DNA from: Apostichopus japonicus
Lineage: Eukaryota > Echinodermata > Holothuroidea > Aspidochirotida > Stichopodidae
Direction: 5' to 3'
DNA length: 64,000 nt
Assembly: GCF_037975245.1 (NCBI RefSeq)
Contig: NC_092570.1
Coordinates: 14,222,501-14,286,500, forward strand
Position numbers and translations under genes: made by a program. Positions 1-13,436 of the stretch are shown one piece after another (the first letter of the stretch is position 1; the number at the start of each line of letters is the position of its first letter). Below the pieces are notes generated by a model, which saw nothing but the letters and a program-made list of their open reading frames with translations, was not told where the DNA came from and did not search any database.

Positions 1-447
1 AGAAAAGATGGGTGATTGGATTATTACGTGAGGTAAAGATCGGTCTGAGAAGAATAAGAGGAAGAAGGTGCTGTGACGCCCGGGTCTGGTGTTTGAGTCT
101 GACCGAGGGTCGGTCGATCCATCACGTGGGTGCATCTTGATTCAGCGTCGGACAACTTTGGCACAGAAAACGATTAATTTAAAAGAGGACATCATAGCGA
201 TGAAAATAAGACAAAAATTCTAAAACGCAAAACACACAGAGACCAATTATTGATGAAGAAGTATGCAAGGAGTTCTACTGGGATCGCTATGCGGCATTGA
301 AATTGCAAGATATCGTAGATCAGTAGATCAGTGACGTTAAATTGAAGTTGAATTAATTATCTCAAGTTTATTGCATTTAGCTGCTTAAATCAATTTTCTG
401 CTATGTACTGGGGGGGTAATACTAATAGAGAATGACAAATGGCTTAC

Positions 448-488
448 CAACCTAGATTATCTATCACTTCCAGCTCCATTTCGGTCAT
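448..488 (-). CDS. candidate first coding exon (13 codons)
   Basis: On the minus strand an ATG at 488-486 opens a frame reading MTEMELEVIDNLG and runs to a good splice donor (TTG|GTAAGCC). The frame leaves two bases to carry into the next exon. An in-frame TGA lies a short way upstream, so if this is coding it starts at this ATG or just after a splice. No domain can be seen in 13 residues. The next exon would lie at or beyond the left edge of the window. A serine-rich open frame on the same strand at about 30-175 is not phase-compatible with it. This rests on start codon, donor and codon composition only; chance is a real alternative. Confidence 0.25.
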
Positions 489-3400
489 AATATCAGTAAA
501 GCATCATATTAATAGAATCATTTTGGGGTACGTTTTTTTTGACAGAGTGAAAAATAAGGCTCACCACCCACACCCACCCGCCCCCTCGAAAAAAAAATGT
601 AGGTAGGGAATATTAATTTCGTGTTCAAATTTTGTGAAGCAGTTTTTCTAGACTCTGAGCTTTGTGTCACATAAGATACTATGGTCCCTGCATACAAAAC
701 CTATAAATACATTTTGAACTTGTATAGCAAAATTTGCCCGTTTTTTGCATTGCAGTTTTAAACATGGAATATACTGGATAAATTAGTCCCTGCAATTTTA
801 GTGTCATTTTTGTTAAAATATTTGGCGAATCATTCTAAAATTTTAAGTTGTAACCAACCTGTTTCATATGAGAATATTAACCACTTCCGCCCGAAATCTT
901 GCATGCAAAGTAGCCTAGGTGTTATGTTGACCATATAACGTATTTCGGGTCTGGCATATGTCTTTACACAGGACAGACTCTTTTTCAATGATTTTTAACC
1001 ATCTGTTGTAAAAAAAAACACCAATATAACAAAGTAAATATAACCAACACCTTTGCTCAAATGTTATTTTACAGGAATTTCTAGAAATGAAATAATTTGA
1101 AATAAAATCCACTCAAGGCTTTGCATTACATTTTTTTTTTCGCATCAGAATTCAATCACAGACAATAAACATGGAAAAGAAAGAGTGCATCAAAATTATT
1201 AATGAACACCAACGGTGGTCTTCGTCTGTCACAGGATTCTTGAGGCTTTTCCTTCCCTTTTCCTCTTCAAAACACACTCTATTCATATCCAGCCATATTC
1301 AACCCAGAATCCCACTTCAGACAAAATTAATACACGAGAAATTGCAAAAATAACTGGCCCCATAGAATACCTCGGGTTAGTACTATACCTACAACAACAA
1401 CAAAAACATATATATATAGAAGCTCTAGGCTAGTATGTTATTACCAGCCGAGGATGTAGTCTGGCTGAGCAAATATCTGTGGTTAATTTTAGGTTACTAT
1501 GTTATATGGTTAATATCGACCATCTGGATTCCCTCACACACCATGCCCGCCTCACCTCCTCCATCCTCCTCGTTTGAATTATGCAACCGACACAATCTTT
1601 GTCAGAATAGACCGATCTTGACAGGTCATAATTAGTATTAACCCAACAGAATGTACATTAGCCACATTAGTTTACATATGGAAGCGTTGCCAGGTGGAAT
1701 AATTAAAGAAAAAAAATAATATCCAAGCAATCAGGGCTGAGTTTATACTTCTACTTCTAGAGGGCCTAGAACATGCCGACTGTGGGAGACCCAGCAGCTT
1801 ACTATGATACTACAGACTAGTAGCTAGATACACCCTCTAACATAAGGCAGTGGCAGAAAACATGTAGTATACTAGATGTGTATATATAATTGCTCACTTG
1901 GGTTGGGATGGGGAGGGGTCCTAAACAATGAGGGGGGGCTTGTCCCACTAATCTTCTTGGGAATTATGTCCCAATAGATGATCCCAAAATCAATACACGA
2001 GAAACTGGCAACGCCATTTCCAACGAAAAGTAAAGACAAATTGACTGCTATACCCTCCCCCTTCACCCCCCCCAAAAAAAAATTATTTTGCATCTTTACT
2101 GGAAAACTTGTTACAATAAAAAATAAAAACTGTAAAAGTCAAGTTAAAAGTGCTGCCCCAAAAATGACTCCCTGCAAACTACTGTAGGAGCTATCAGCTA
2201 CAAGGGAAAAAAATCCTGGGCAAATCGTGTCAACAACCGAGCTTATTGGGCAGATTTACGAATCCATACTGTAGCCTCGATCCTCAACCCCCCTCCTCCC
2301 CCACCCCCTAAAAAAAAAAACCTAACCTACCCTCCATGACCGAAGCTGACTGACAACCCCCCCCTCCCCCGAGAGTACGACTCTTCTTAGTTTTTGACAG
2401 ATATAGAACTCTGGAACACTTTCAAACCATATTCATACAAGCCTCTGAAAACATCGTAAAGCCATCATAGTGCAATCATCGTATGGAAATGTCATCAAAT
2501 TTCAAAGTTGAAATGCTTAGTTTTTTTTTTAAAGGACAGTGAGGATCTTTAGAAAGCAGTAAAAACCCCAGCGGAGAAAAGCTCCCCTACTTGCAGAGTG
2601 AAAAGAGACTTGCTGGTATACAATGAGTGTCTCTCTGCGCCGGACAAAAAGAGAAAGTAAAATAAAAATATATAAAAAAAAACCGAGACAAGTGACACAT
2701 CAAAACTCTTTTCAAAGGTATTCAAAACTGCCACAATTTAAGAGGAATTTGGTTAAATTTACACCTAAAAACCCTCTGAGTTGATGAGATTGCCAGATGC
2801 TTACTTGAAGCTCAGCCTTGGATTGAGTGTTGACAATAAAAGAATCTAATACCTTTAAATTGATGACGGCTTTGAAAGAATTGGAATTTTGGTCGATTTA
2901 CCAGATGTTGTTCTATCTCCTCATGATCTACGGATTGGTTACGATTTGAGTCATAAATTGGTTTGAAAGCCAAAAAGAAAAAAAGAAAAAAGAAAAAAAA
3001 GATGATATTTTAAGATCAAACTATCGATTGCAAACCCTAGATCTAATACTCTTTATACTGGGACTGCTGTTTAGTGTTCAAACGCTGAGGTAAATTAGGT
3101 TTGCCAAATACAAACTTTTCTAGTAATATTCTTGGTCTAAAGCATGTTGCGTTTTTTCAATTTACTCCCATACACACGCACACATGCTTATATAATATAT
3201 ATAGCTTATCATATAAAATTTTGTTTATCATATTATTTAGTTACATTCTGGTAAAACACATTTGTTTCCATCAGTTCTCACATGTTCTTACTGCCAGTTC
3301 ACATTTATAATGTATTTCCACTACTACACAACAAGCCACTGCTTACTGTGTGAATTAATTTTTTTAGGTTAAAAAAGGATATATGTTAATTGGCCCATGA

Positions 3401-3880
3401 AATAACACGTTTACACGATCATATGGTGGGTAGCACACTTCGGTTGAAAACTATCGTTTTTATCGAGGGTTTAAACAAATTTGAAACGTTTCTTGGCTCA
3501 GATCAGAGTGGTACAGAGCTACACAATAGCCCAAGGCTGAAATCTAACAACAGCCAAAAAAAAAAACACACAAAACAAAACAAAAGTCATTTCCCAGCTG
3601 TCTGTACTAGTTCTGACATCAATATCTTCCTTTTATTTATTTATTTATTAAGAAAAGAGAAGGAATTTGAAAAGAAAAAAAAAACAGTCACAAGTTTATT
3701 TACATCATGAAACTGTAACTTTCTTCGGTTAAGTCACAAATACCAAAACTTTCTAATTATAACTATATAGCATCATTTCAGCATCATATATATATACACC
3801 AACTTCAAAACCTGTCTTAAGGTTAATCGCGATCTTTGACACAAAACGACAAACAACTCTTTTCACCGACGCCCTCCTAG
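489..3880. other. A+T-rich stretch, no recognised gene
   Basis: Unique-looking A+T-rich sequence with homopolymer runs. I see scattered poly-C then poly-A junctions (near 2065-2082 and 2300-2320), short poly-T runs and no conserved domain. Short open frames at 1171-1353, 1435-1635 and 3390-3710 are low-complexity or lack splice context. A minus-strand AATAAA near 3698 (TTTATTTAC on the plus strand) is followed on the minus strand by T-rich sequence, so a transcript end is possible there but unsupported. Confidence 0.4.
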
Positions 3881-3946
3881 CGAGCGACAATTAAGAAGCC
3901 AGAGACTTAGCAGGAAGGACCATACTACTCAAGACTCCTCAAAAGG
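3881..3946 (+). CDS. candidate internal exon (66 nt), product unknown
   Basis: A strong pyrimidine tract with CTCCTAG ends at 3880, and a good donor follows 3946 (AAAGG|GTAAGC). Between them one frame is open: one base, then 21 codons beginning ERQLRSQRLSRKDH, then two bases, giving phase 2 in and phase 2 out. The residues are basic and polar, as in a disordered region. No domain is recognised. The opposite strand also has a short open frame over 3928-4010 ending in NAAYPFEES and a stop, so strand choice is uncertain. I prefer the plus strand because both splice sites are good. Confidence 0.3.
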
Positions 3947-5017
3947 GTAAGCAGCATTCCCTTCCTCGTCGTTGGAAAACACAGCCGAGTAAACCGAACC
4001 GACTCGGCGAGATTACATATAACACGACCGTCGCAAATAACCCCTCATTCTTCCTGACCTACAAAGGACTGAATACCATCAGAGAGGTTCCCTCCGTCCC
4101 CCCGCTGTTACACGAACTGATGTGAACTTCCCGTCCCCTTTCTAATGACCAAAACTTCAGGACATTACAAATTACAAGTTTGCTCATGAACCTCATAATC
4201 TGTTAGTCAAAAAAAAGCCACATCCCAACGGCCCAGGGTACATGATAGCACCGGTGACATCTGACTCGGTGAATATAGAGAGGAAACTGACCACAGTTAT
4301 GTCATTGCTTAAATACAGAAACCAGTAGGGCAGGCATGGTAGGCATCTCAAGGTTAGTAGTAAAGCCGATTGTTGGTTATGAATGGATATGATTTATGAC
4401 TATTTTTATCACCAGACTCTAATAAGGCATAACAGTGCATGTACCTGCCTTAAAATAGGACGATGGAAATAGATACTGTAAATTTATACTTCATTATGAA
4501 AATTAGAAGTTACTTTATTAATCAGTTTTACTTTAACCTTATTAATTAATACACAAAAGCATAGCAGAAAATTATTACTGACTAAGAAAAATTCCTTTAA
4601 CAAGTTAGAGGGGCTTAACCTTTTGAAAATCAAAGTAGTTGAAAAAGACCCCACAGCCCTCCCCCCCCCCCCCCCAAAAAAAAATGTGCTTATAACAACA
4701 GAGTTACCCTATTCAATTTGATGGTTATCACTGAGGATAAACTGTTCATTAATTTATTTTTTATCGTAATCAGGTTTAACCATTTTAAAATTTTGGACAG
4801 TTAGTAAACCAGGCAAAAACAAAAGTTTGCTTAGCCCCCTCCCCCCGTCCCCCTCTGGATTTCTTTCTGCAAACATCCATGGCCCTAAACAAAACTCATG
4901 CATGAAGGTGGCATTTAGTTCAAAATCTGATATTAACACCTTTTCATACCGTAGCTCGCAATTCAAATTTCTTAGTTTTAAATTATTACTACATTATTCA
5001 GCATCACAATTTACTAT

Positions 5018-5470
5018 ATATGTCCACAATATCACACTTAACTATATGTCCACAATATCACACTTACTATATGTCCACAATATCACACTTTACTATATGT
5101 CCACAATATCACACTTTACTATATGTCCAAAATATCACACTTTACTATATGTCCAAAATATCACACTTTACTATATGTCCAAAATATCACACTTTACCAT
5201 ATGTCCAAAATATCACACTTTACCATATGTCCACAATATCACACTTTACCATATATCCACAATATCATACTTAATATGTCCACAATATCACACTTTACTA
5301 TATGTCCACAATATCATACTTTACTATATGTCCACAATATTACACTTTACTATATGTCCACAATATCACACTTTACTATATGTCCACAATATCACACTTT
5401 CACATTAAAGTATGTCCACAATACAATATCACACTTTATTATATATAAATGTCCACAATGTCAAGCTTTA
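5018..5470. repeat. 26-bp minisatellite, about 16 copies
   Basis: Units of TATGTCCACAATATCACACT plus TTACTA repeat every 26 bp. A block of middle copies shares a C-to-A change (CCAAAATATC) and others share TTACCA, which shows blockwise amplification. The last copies are shortened or carry insertions. Because 26 is not a multiple of 3 the array is open in several frames; those apparent proteins are artefacts. Confidence 0.95.
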
Positions 5471-7073
5471 TCATATGTCCACATAAAAATCACATCGATT
5501 GCGATAGTAAACCCACAAAACATTGCCTTGGCCTTGTAAGAATGAATTGACATTCAATTTGGTGATATGTTGAAAATATGGTGTTTAATGCAAACTCATT
5601 CCCATTTTTTCACACTTGTCATTAACTCGTATTATAAGACATATCCGGTACTTTAAGTCTGAATGGACAGTGGTCTGTTGTTCCTGACAATGCACTACCA
5701 CGCATGGGTGCTTCAGACACCACCAAAACAGGATTTATATAATATTATATCAGTTTATAGGTGTGGTAACCAAAACTGTACCATAACCTGCCATCTAGTG
5801 CAAGGTAACACCGCACTGGGTGAACCAGCGACACTTGCTTTTATTATTTCTAGAAGCTTGTTCATATAAGCAGGAAACAACAGTGTTTTTAAAGAAGTGA
5901 TTTATTTTCTGTTCATATTCAATCATGGGGGGGGGATGAATTGTTCGGTATAAATGCTATTCCACTTGGCCACACAATTGCTGCTACAATTAGTGCGTAT
6001 AGAATCCATATTGTATAATTGCATTTTTTTTGTAGATAAAGAAAACTTTGGGTATTTTATGATCAACAAAATTCAATACTACCATATACCGTATGTTAGA
6101 CAACATTATTTTATGAGGTATTAAAAATCATTCCAATCACAACTTGTGAAATATATATTTTACAAATGATACATGATAATTTTACTACAAACTATTCAAA
6201 TAGCAAAAATCAATATTTAAGCAGGATATTTTTTGTAAGATTTAGATTTTTCTTTCAAACGGTCGGTAATTATACAGATAGGCATAGAGAGAGCGGATAC
6301 TACACTGACAGGTAATACATATATAAATACACAATTTTTGTTCTCATTTTTGCTATTTTATAAGTGCCCTTTTGTTGAACAATAAAATATATTAATGAAA
6401 TAGAAGGTACCCTGTTGTTGAAACAATAAAACAAACAGAAGCATGATCTTCCTCCCCCCCCCCCTGCCCCTCCTCCAAATATTCAACCCTCTTCCACCAC
6501 CCCTCTGTTACTTTAGTAAATGTAGCATTTCTTCTTTTTGAGCTCCCCTGCAAATTATTCAGAAATATACGGAACGTTTGAAGCGTCCAGTTAGATCCTC
6601 ATCAAAGTGATGTCGGTCAGATTAGGAGGCAACTATTAAACGTGACCTTTACGGTATTTCGATTTATAAATAACTGGAATGACTGCTAATTATAAAGTGC
6701 ATCCCTTTAAGATCGTTGGAGTCGCCAGTTTTTGTTGACCCAACTATACGGGCACAGTGGGGGTGAAAGACAAAAGGATTTCCGTAGAGGGGAAGACGGG
6801 GAAAGGCCAATATAATGAGCCTCTCTTGTTAATCACATCGTTAAAGCTATTCATCTAAATTGATTAAGTGATATGTAAGAACGCAATTAACATCTCACGA
6901 TATTTTGCGATATTTTCACCCGAGTGATTGACTTTTGAAAAACCTTGATGGGTGGGGGGTATTGACATCAAGGAAGTGAGTTAAACTTGATCTGAATGTG
7001 TAGTAAATTATAAGAGTCCAGTGATGTACTCTATCACACTGCATTCCTTTCCTGCATATTTGTGCTTCACCAT
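5471..7073. other. unique A+T-rich sequence
   Basis: No gene recognised. A C-rich run lies near 6451-6500. The stretch 6590-6900 has more balanced composition and could be conserved non-coding sequence, but no specific motif supports this. Confidence 0.4.
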
Positions 7074-7640
7074 AACATAACATCACATTACATCACATGA
7101 TATCACATAACATAACATCATATCACATTACATAACATCATATCACATAACATAACATCACATTATATCACTTAACATCATATCACGTAACATCATATCA
7201 CATAACATAACATAACAACATATCACATTACATTACATCATATCACATTACATAACATCACATAACATCATACCACATTTCATAACATCATATCACATAA
7301 CATAACATCATATCACATAACATAGCATAACATCATTTCACATAATATCACATAAATTAACATCATATCACATAACATCACAAAGCATAGCATAACATCA
7401 CATAAAATAACATCATATCACATAACATCATATCACGTAACATAACATATCACATAAAATAACATCACATCACATCACATAACAACATATCACATAACAC
7501 AGCATAACATAACATAGCATAACATAGCATAACATAGCCTTACATAACATAGCATAACATAACATAGCATAACATAGCCTTACATAACATGGCATAACAT
7601 AGCCTTACATAGCATAGCATAATATAACATAACATAACCA
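7074..7640. repeat. 5-bp microsatellite array (CATAA/CATCA family)
   Basis: About 570 bp of phased pentamers: CATAA, CATCA, TATCA, CATTA and CATAG. The first half favours CATCA/TATCA with CATAA, and the second half shifts to CATAA/CATAG. The 5-bp phase is kept almost without interruption, so it grew as one microsatellite and then diverged by point changes. Confidence 0.93.
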
Positions 7641-9074
7641 AAAAATGACCAAATCAACAGAAAATAAACTAAAATAGAATATCATGAAATATTGCAATAT
7701 CAGATTGTATCAGGCAAGAACATTAGAACTATAATTTTGGCAAAGTTCCTCAGTCCAATATTTGACATAATTTGATTAAAAAAATGTTCACAAACCTTCC
7801 AAAGGTCTCCATAGGTTGAATACCTCATAAAATCTTATCAGTCTCCACAGAAAGGTCAACCTGACACATGAATAGCTTTCCTGGGAATAGAAGAAATATA
7901 ACTGAATTGATGGCAAAAAAAGAAAAAGAGTGAGGGGAAAAAATAAGAGATTAATTTCACCTGATAGCAAGTATGTACTAATTAAAAGCATAAACAGGCT
8001 GTAATATATTAACTTGAGTTATAACAACTGGCGTTGGTGGCTAGGCTTTTTATTAATTGGAATCATTTTGAAAGATCCCTGAGAAGTTTTCTGCATCAAC
8101 AGGTACATTTAAAACCATGTTTTGATGTTGTACGTAGCCTACCGAGGTGGAAGGTGAGGGGGGGGGGGCTAAGATAAGGATCGGTTGGTTCAATATTAAA
8201 CATGGGACTGTACAGTAGTCTGTACGTTCGTTACAATGTATTAGCAGGCTGCTACCTTCAATTGTGAAAATATCTATATATTATAACTCATATGGCAAAA
8301 TGCGCACAAATTTTTAAGCTGTTTTACAACTTTTAGTATATAAAGTATTTTGCTACATATATGTATTATAAACAGATTCATAATTCAACTGGTATTTCAC
8401 AACAAAGAAAGGCAAGAATATTAGGTATCTAAACTAATTAGCCTATTACATCCATTCTCACACATTCACAGCAGGAATAACGAAAACTCACGACCAGATT
8501 CAGAATTAAGTAACTTTACAGGAAAAGTAAGTATTTTAACCCTAAAAGTCTTTTTTTTCCTGCACTGCTTTGGATGAAGATATTACCATCTTGTCATAAA
8601 GAAGTTGTGAACTGCATGTCCCCCTCAAAAGATTTCTCATCGAGACCGAAGCAATATCTTACAGTTATTTGCATACATTTTAATATTAACATGGCTTAGA
8701 ATAAAGTTTACTTCCCAAAGGAAAAACAAACCTTTTTAACATTTACCAGGAAATAAAATCTGAAAGTATTAAGCACACAAAATTAAATTATAAAATAATA
8801 ACATTAGTAGGGAGTAGCAGACACAACTTATTGTTTTGTGAGTGAACCTTTTCAAAAGATACCCGTCTCTTTCATTGACACCCTGTCTCCCCCCTCCCTC
8901 CCCCCCCCCCCAAGCATGCATCTATTTTCAATATCATCATCACCTCCGATTCTCCTGCCAATTGATTAGAAAAAAAAGAAATAAAAAATTGAAGGCAAGA
9001 CAGATCAGTAAACATTGTTACTTTTCAAAGATGTATTGGGTCAGTAACAACTTTTGTTCTCATCCAATTCTCAC
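7641..9074. other. unique A+T-rich sequence
   Basis: No gene recognised. It holds a G-run near 8159-8169 and a C-run near 8889-8911. The frame at 8842-9273 starts in this C-run and looks spurious. Confidence 0.4.
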
Positions 9075-9091
9075 CGTTTTCAATTTTGCTA
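9075..9091 (-). CDS. candidate 17-nt microexon
   Basis: On the minus strand a long pyrimidine tract ending in CCCCTTTCAG (9092-9125 on the plus strand) is followed by 17 bases and then by the donor ACG|GTGAGAATT. Both splice signals are among the best in the window. Two frames are open across it, reading SKIEN or AKLKT. A 17-base exon carries no recognisable domain. It may be a true microexon, a decoy pair or a cryptic exon. Confidence 0.25.
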
Positions 9092-10399
9092 CTGAAAGGG
9101 GTAAAAGAAAAAGAGGCAAACTAATTCGGCAAAATCTAATTCCAGCCGTCAAAAAAAAACCTTCCGCGACCGAGTTTTGCTCCAGTCGTAGTGTATCGCT
9201 CTTCAGAGGGTGCGGACAAAACGCATCCAAACCGGACGGACATGAAAAGGCGATGAATATGTCAGTCCAATAGGATTAGGGACGCTCCACAAAACGTGAC
9301 CTTCTTTAGCGTGATTTGATAAGGGATCTACGGTTTTTCCGTCAATGGCTTAACAAATTTCTTTATCAATAAGTAGCTAAAAAGGATTATCAAATTTGCA
9401 TCGACTTTCTTTTCTGCAACATTAGCCTCCCACAGAGAGCACAGAGTCATTTCTGGTATTTGTCTTTTATTCTTCGCTCTCTCTATTTGCGGGGAAATGA
9501 AATCAAGATGGGGTGTCTGACACAATAACTTCTATCGGATAATGAAATTAATCTTTTTTCTTTTTAGGTCAGCAGGAAAATATCAAAACTATGCTACAAA
9601 AAAATAGGCAAGAGAATGGTATTAAAATATTGCAACATGATTTGGCTTTGTGAAGTGAACTTTTTTTATTATCACAGAAGAACAAAATAGATGGGTCGAT
9701 GAAGCTTTAACCTTCATCTCTACAAAATTTGGACGGAGGAGAAATTTTACTGTTTGATTGATAAACGAATAATACAGTTTTATCGATGAAATGATGTCAT
9801 TTATGACAATGGGAAGAAGGAAGAGGCTGCAGGCAAGGTGTCACTTTCAAGACTTCCATGTTTGGGCTTTTTTATTGAGGATGTTACAAGTTTGGAAACT
9901 GAATGTTTTAAATCGGGATATATTCCACTGAAAGGTGGAAATACAAAAAAATTGAAGTTTCTGAAAGTTTGTGGTTTAAAACACATTGTGCAATATTCCT
10001 TTAACCAATCAACTTTGATTTAATATTAAACATGAAAGTGGATGTTTTTGTGTTTTTTTTTTGTGTGTGCAAGTTTTGTCCTATTATCTGAAAATCATCC
10101 CTATGATTTCACAATCTTTGTTCTGCTAGTGGAACATAAGGAAAAGGAGAATAAAAATTGAATATTCTTAACAAACTTTGGTAGCATGGGCCAGAATGAC
10201 ATGTCCAAAGCATCACTATTTTGCCTTGGATTCATGGGACACTATAGCTACACCAGACAGTATGAACACATAGCACTGACTTGAAAGGATACCCAGCAGT
10301 AAGGGACATTAAAAAGCACTATTTGTCATTGTATATAAGTGGTACTAATCAGCATGAGACACAATAAGAAGCACACTGTGGCAAGGACACTATGCAGCA

Positions 10400-10740
10400 T
10401 AGGACAGAGGTGAAACAATACAACATGGGAAACATGGGACACTATGAAGTAGTTAGTGAACACCACAGAATACTATTTACAGAATGTGAGGCAATTAATG
10501 GACACTATGACTACACAGTCAACATGGGACACTGCAGAATATGACATGGGGGACACTACGTAGCACGTGACACATGAAACACTACATTTGCAGAATGTGA
10601 CACAAGGGACACTATATGCAGCATGGGACACAAGAGACACATTGCATGTGAAACAATGTACACTGCAGAATGTGACATAGGGGACACTGTAGCATCAGAC
10701 ACCAGTGACGCTTTATGCACCATGGGACACTACAGTACAC
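10400..10740. repeat. degenerate GGGACAC minisatellite
   Basis: Words such as ATGGGACAC, ACTATGCAGCATG and GCAGAATGTGACA recur at irregular spacing of roughly 25-45 bp, beginning weakly from about 10180. No clean unit survives. The array runs directly into the SINE-B fragment. Confidence 0.7.
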
Positions 10741-10753
10741 CATGGACGTAATC

Positions 10754-10946
10754 AGCCAGTTATTTTTACGATGCTTAAGTGACCACAAATGTGGGAGAAA
10801 CCGGCAAGGGCTTATGTATTACAACTTACATGACAGGTGGCTTCCAATTCAACATTTTAAAACTCAGATTTGGAATCTCTTGAAAGTCATGTCAGATGGG
10901 AAAACCCTAGATTGCTCTGGGATGAAAAACCCACCTTACTATGACC
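10754..10946 (-). mobile_element. SINE-B fragment, tRNA head lost
   Basis: This matches the body of the copies at 51838-52150 and 55329-55612: GCTTAAGTGACCACAAATGT, GGGCTTATG, GTGGCTTCCAATTCAACATT and AAAACCCACCTTACTATGAC in that order, reading the element backwards. The tRNA-like head stops just after CTATGACCGG, so the promoter part is missing. The body is diverged, which makes this an old inactive copy. Confidence 0.8.
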
Positions 10947-10959
10947 GGACTCACTCACC

Positions 10960-13436
10960 ATTGTCAACAAGCAACACTGTCATGGCAAGTAGCCTACTAC
11001 CCACACATATATATGCAGCATTATGCAGGCTGAATTCCATTCTTATATTTCTTATTATTCAGTTCTTTTTTTTCCCTTTTATGTGATTTTATTATGAACA
11101 CAAAAAAATTTGTCAACCACAAATTTGTTAGACCTGCAGTACTACTCCTTTTTTCCCTGAAAAATATTTGTTATTAACCAAAAAAAATGGAAAATGGAAA
11201 CCCTCCAGGCTATAACAAGCCTGTTGTGGTTTATAAAGTATTTACAAAGTACACAACACAATGAAAACATTGCTTAAAAAACAGATAATATCTGGCATGA
11301 CTTTTTGCGGTGAAGTTGTTGATTCTCTTTAGCGAGATTCAAAAGTCAAGCTTCGAGAATCTATCGCTCTCACATGACTACTTTGCGGTCAACGTTCATA
11401 TCGATATTGACGTAGTCCTTTGATAACAATTGTAACTACATGCTACTGATCGTCTTTACACTATCAATTATTACTTTCGCCAATCAAATACCTCTATGTT
11501 AAAAACACCACACAAAACACACTTTCAGAACACAAACTAAAAGTTGTTACATTGCTACATTATAGTTTTTTTTTAAAATAATTTGAGACATTAAAGTATA
11601 CTGCCTATGTAGCTATTTACCCTAGCCTACCACAGTTTCATAGCAGAGGTGGTGTGCCTATCCTAACCATTATAGTTGCTTGGCATACTAGAAGAATCAG
11701 GGCATATATATCATTCTTTAGAGGCCCGGCATGCCACGGTTCGACACATGGAACACAAAGTTAATATGACAGAGCAGTTGAGGTTCTTGCAGATGTTATT
11801 GAAAAGCAATAAAAGTGAAACAAAATATAACAGCAGTTTAATTGATCTACTCTTCGAAAATTAACATAAATTACAAAACAGTGCAAATAAATCCAACCTA
11901 CTGATATTGAAGTAATACCTTAGAATTCACCTCCTCGAGCCCAGAACACACATTCTCATGCTTAGAACACACCTCCTAATGCTCCTCATGCCCAGGTAGC
12001 CAGGACAGTTGGATGTCCAGCTGAACTAAATTTAACAGACCTTCTCCATATCGTGCACCCTTAGAAGAGTAAAACAATAGGTATAAAGGGAACAGCTAGT
12101 GAGCATGGTAGGAATGTGGGTGAATGGAGATGATATGTTATGAATTGTTAGTCAAATGAGGAGAGCATGAGCTAAGTGAGGATGTCTGAATTACTGTTGT
12201 AGCAATGAGAGGGATGGAAATGGAATGCGATTCAGTTGTTTAGTGAATGCCTGAAGATGAATCAATGGGTTTATATATTATTATATTGTATTCAACTGCT
12301 AAGGCTATAACAAACAGCTATTTGTGACAATATGAAGTACAGGACTGGCAATTTTACTCCATAAAATTTTCTTTTAATTTTGTAAGTTTTACATGATCTG
12401 TAAATATGAAATTGCACACACAACAAAAAGGGGAAACAAATTTCAAGTAAGAGCTGATCATCATAAAGATAAAAAAGTCTTAATTCAAGCTTTTAAGCTA
12501 AGACATAAATGGACAAGCTATCCCCTTCCCTTCCTCTTTCCCTATGCAAAATAATAATATTAATAGTAATAAAGAATCACAAAAATTGAATGAAGCATAT
12601 ATTCTTCCCAAATACCATTCCTCGCGAGGAAGATATTTCGGAATGATTATGAAAATTCTTTTTACAAAGAATTTTTGTACCTTAAATGAACTTGGGCACA
12701 AACAATTAAATCTTATTTCACAAGTCCCCTTTCCTTCAGACTTTGACTATTTATGAATAATAGGTTATATTTCTGCCATAGCATGACAATATATTATCAC
12801 AAAGTATGACAAAATATACATATACAAGTGTTCAAAACAAAGCTGCAACAACAAGTGTTACCAAAAATTATGGGGAAAAAAAAAACAAACAGAAGAAAAG
12901 TGCAGTGATCTCTTCAAAGGCAGCTTATCTGTTTACCACCTGAAAGGGCTTTAATAAGCAACTTAGCTACAAATCTGTGCCAAATAGTTTTCACAAATAT
13001 ACCCCATTGAGTATATAAATGGGACCTATTGTCACCTCGGTAGTACTGATGAAAACCCACAATTAATGCTGGACAAAAGCCCTTAGGGTTAACAGTTATG
13101 CCACACAAAAGAAGATACTTTTTAAACTGATATGTTTACCAGAACCAATGGAAGGATTTCTTGAAATTACCGAATCAGTTTGATCAATCTGCTTGTTAAG
13201 TTATGTCTAAAAAAAGAAAATGGAGGGGGGGGGGGACAAATGGAGTGGAAAAAAATTAATAAAGGGGTGATGAATCTGCCATCAAAAAGAATTCAATACA
13301 GAGGACGAAGGAACTAAATTGCTTGTTGGTTTTTGCCTAAAAGAATAGGAAAATTTGGGAAAACAGTTTTCCTGATATTCCTATAAACTGCTTTGGTAAT
13401 CTTTGCCTAATAACCAGTTTGAATAACCGCAATACA
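10960..13436. other. unique A+T-rich sequence
   Basis: No gene recognised. The stretch 11290-11480 has balanced composition and could be non-coding conserved DNA. Minus-strand ORFs at 12498-12701 and 12914-13108 have no domain or splice support. Confidence 0.4.

Noticed and set aside
4827-5539. Overlapping ORFs of 84-193 codons
   Set aside because: They are the 26-bp minisatellite read in three frames.
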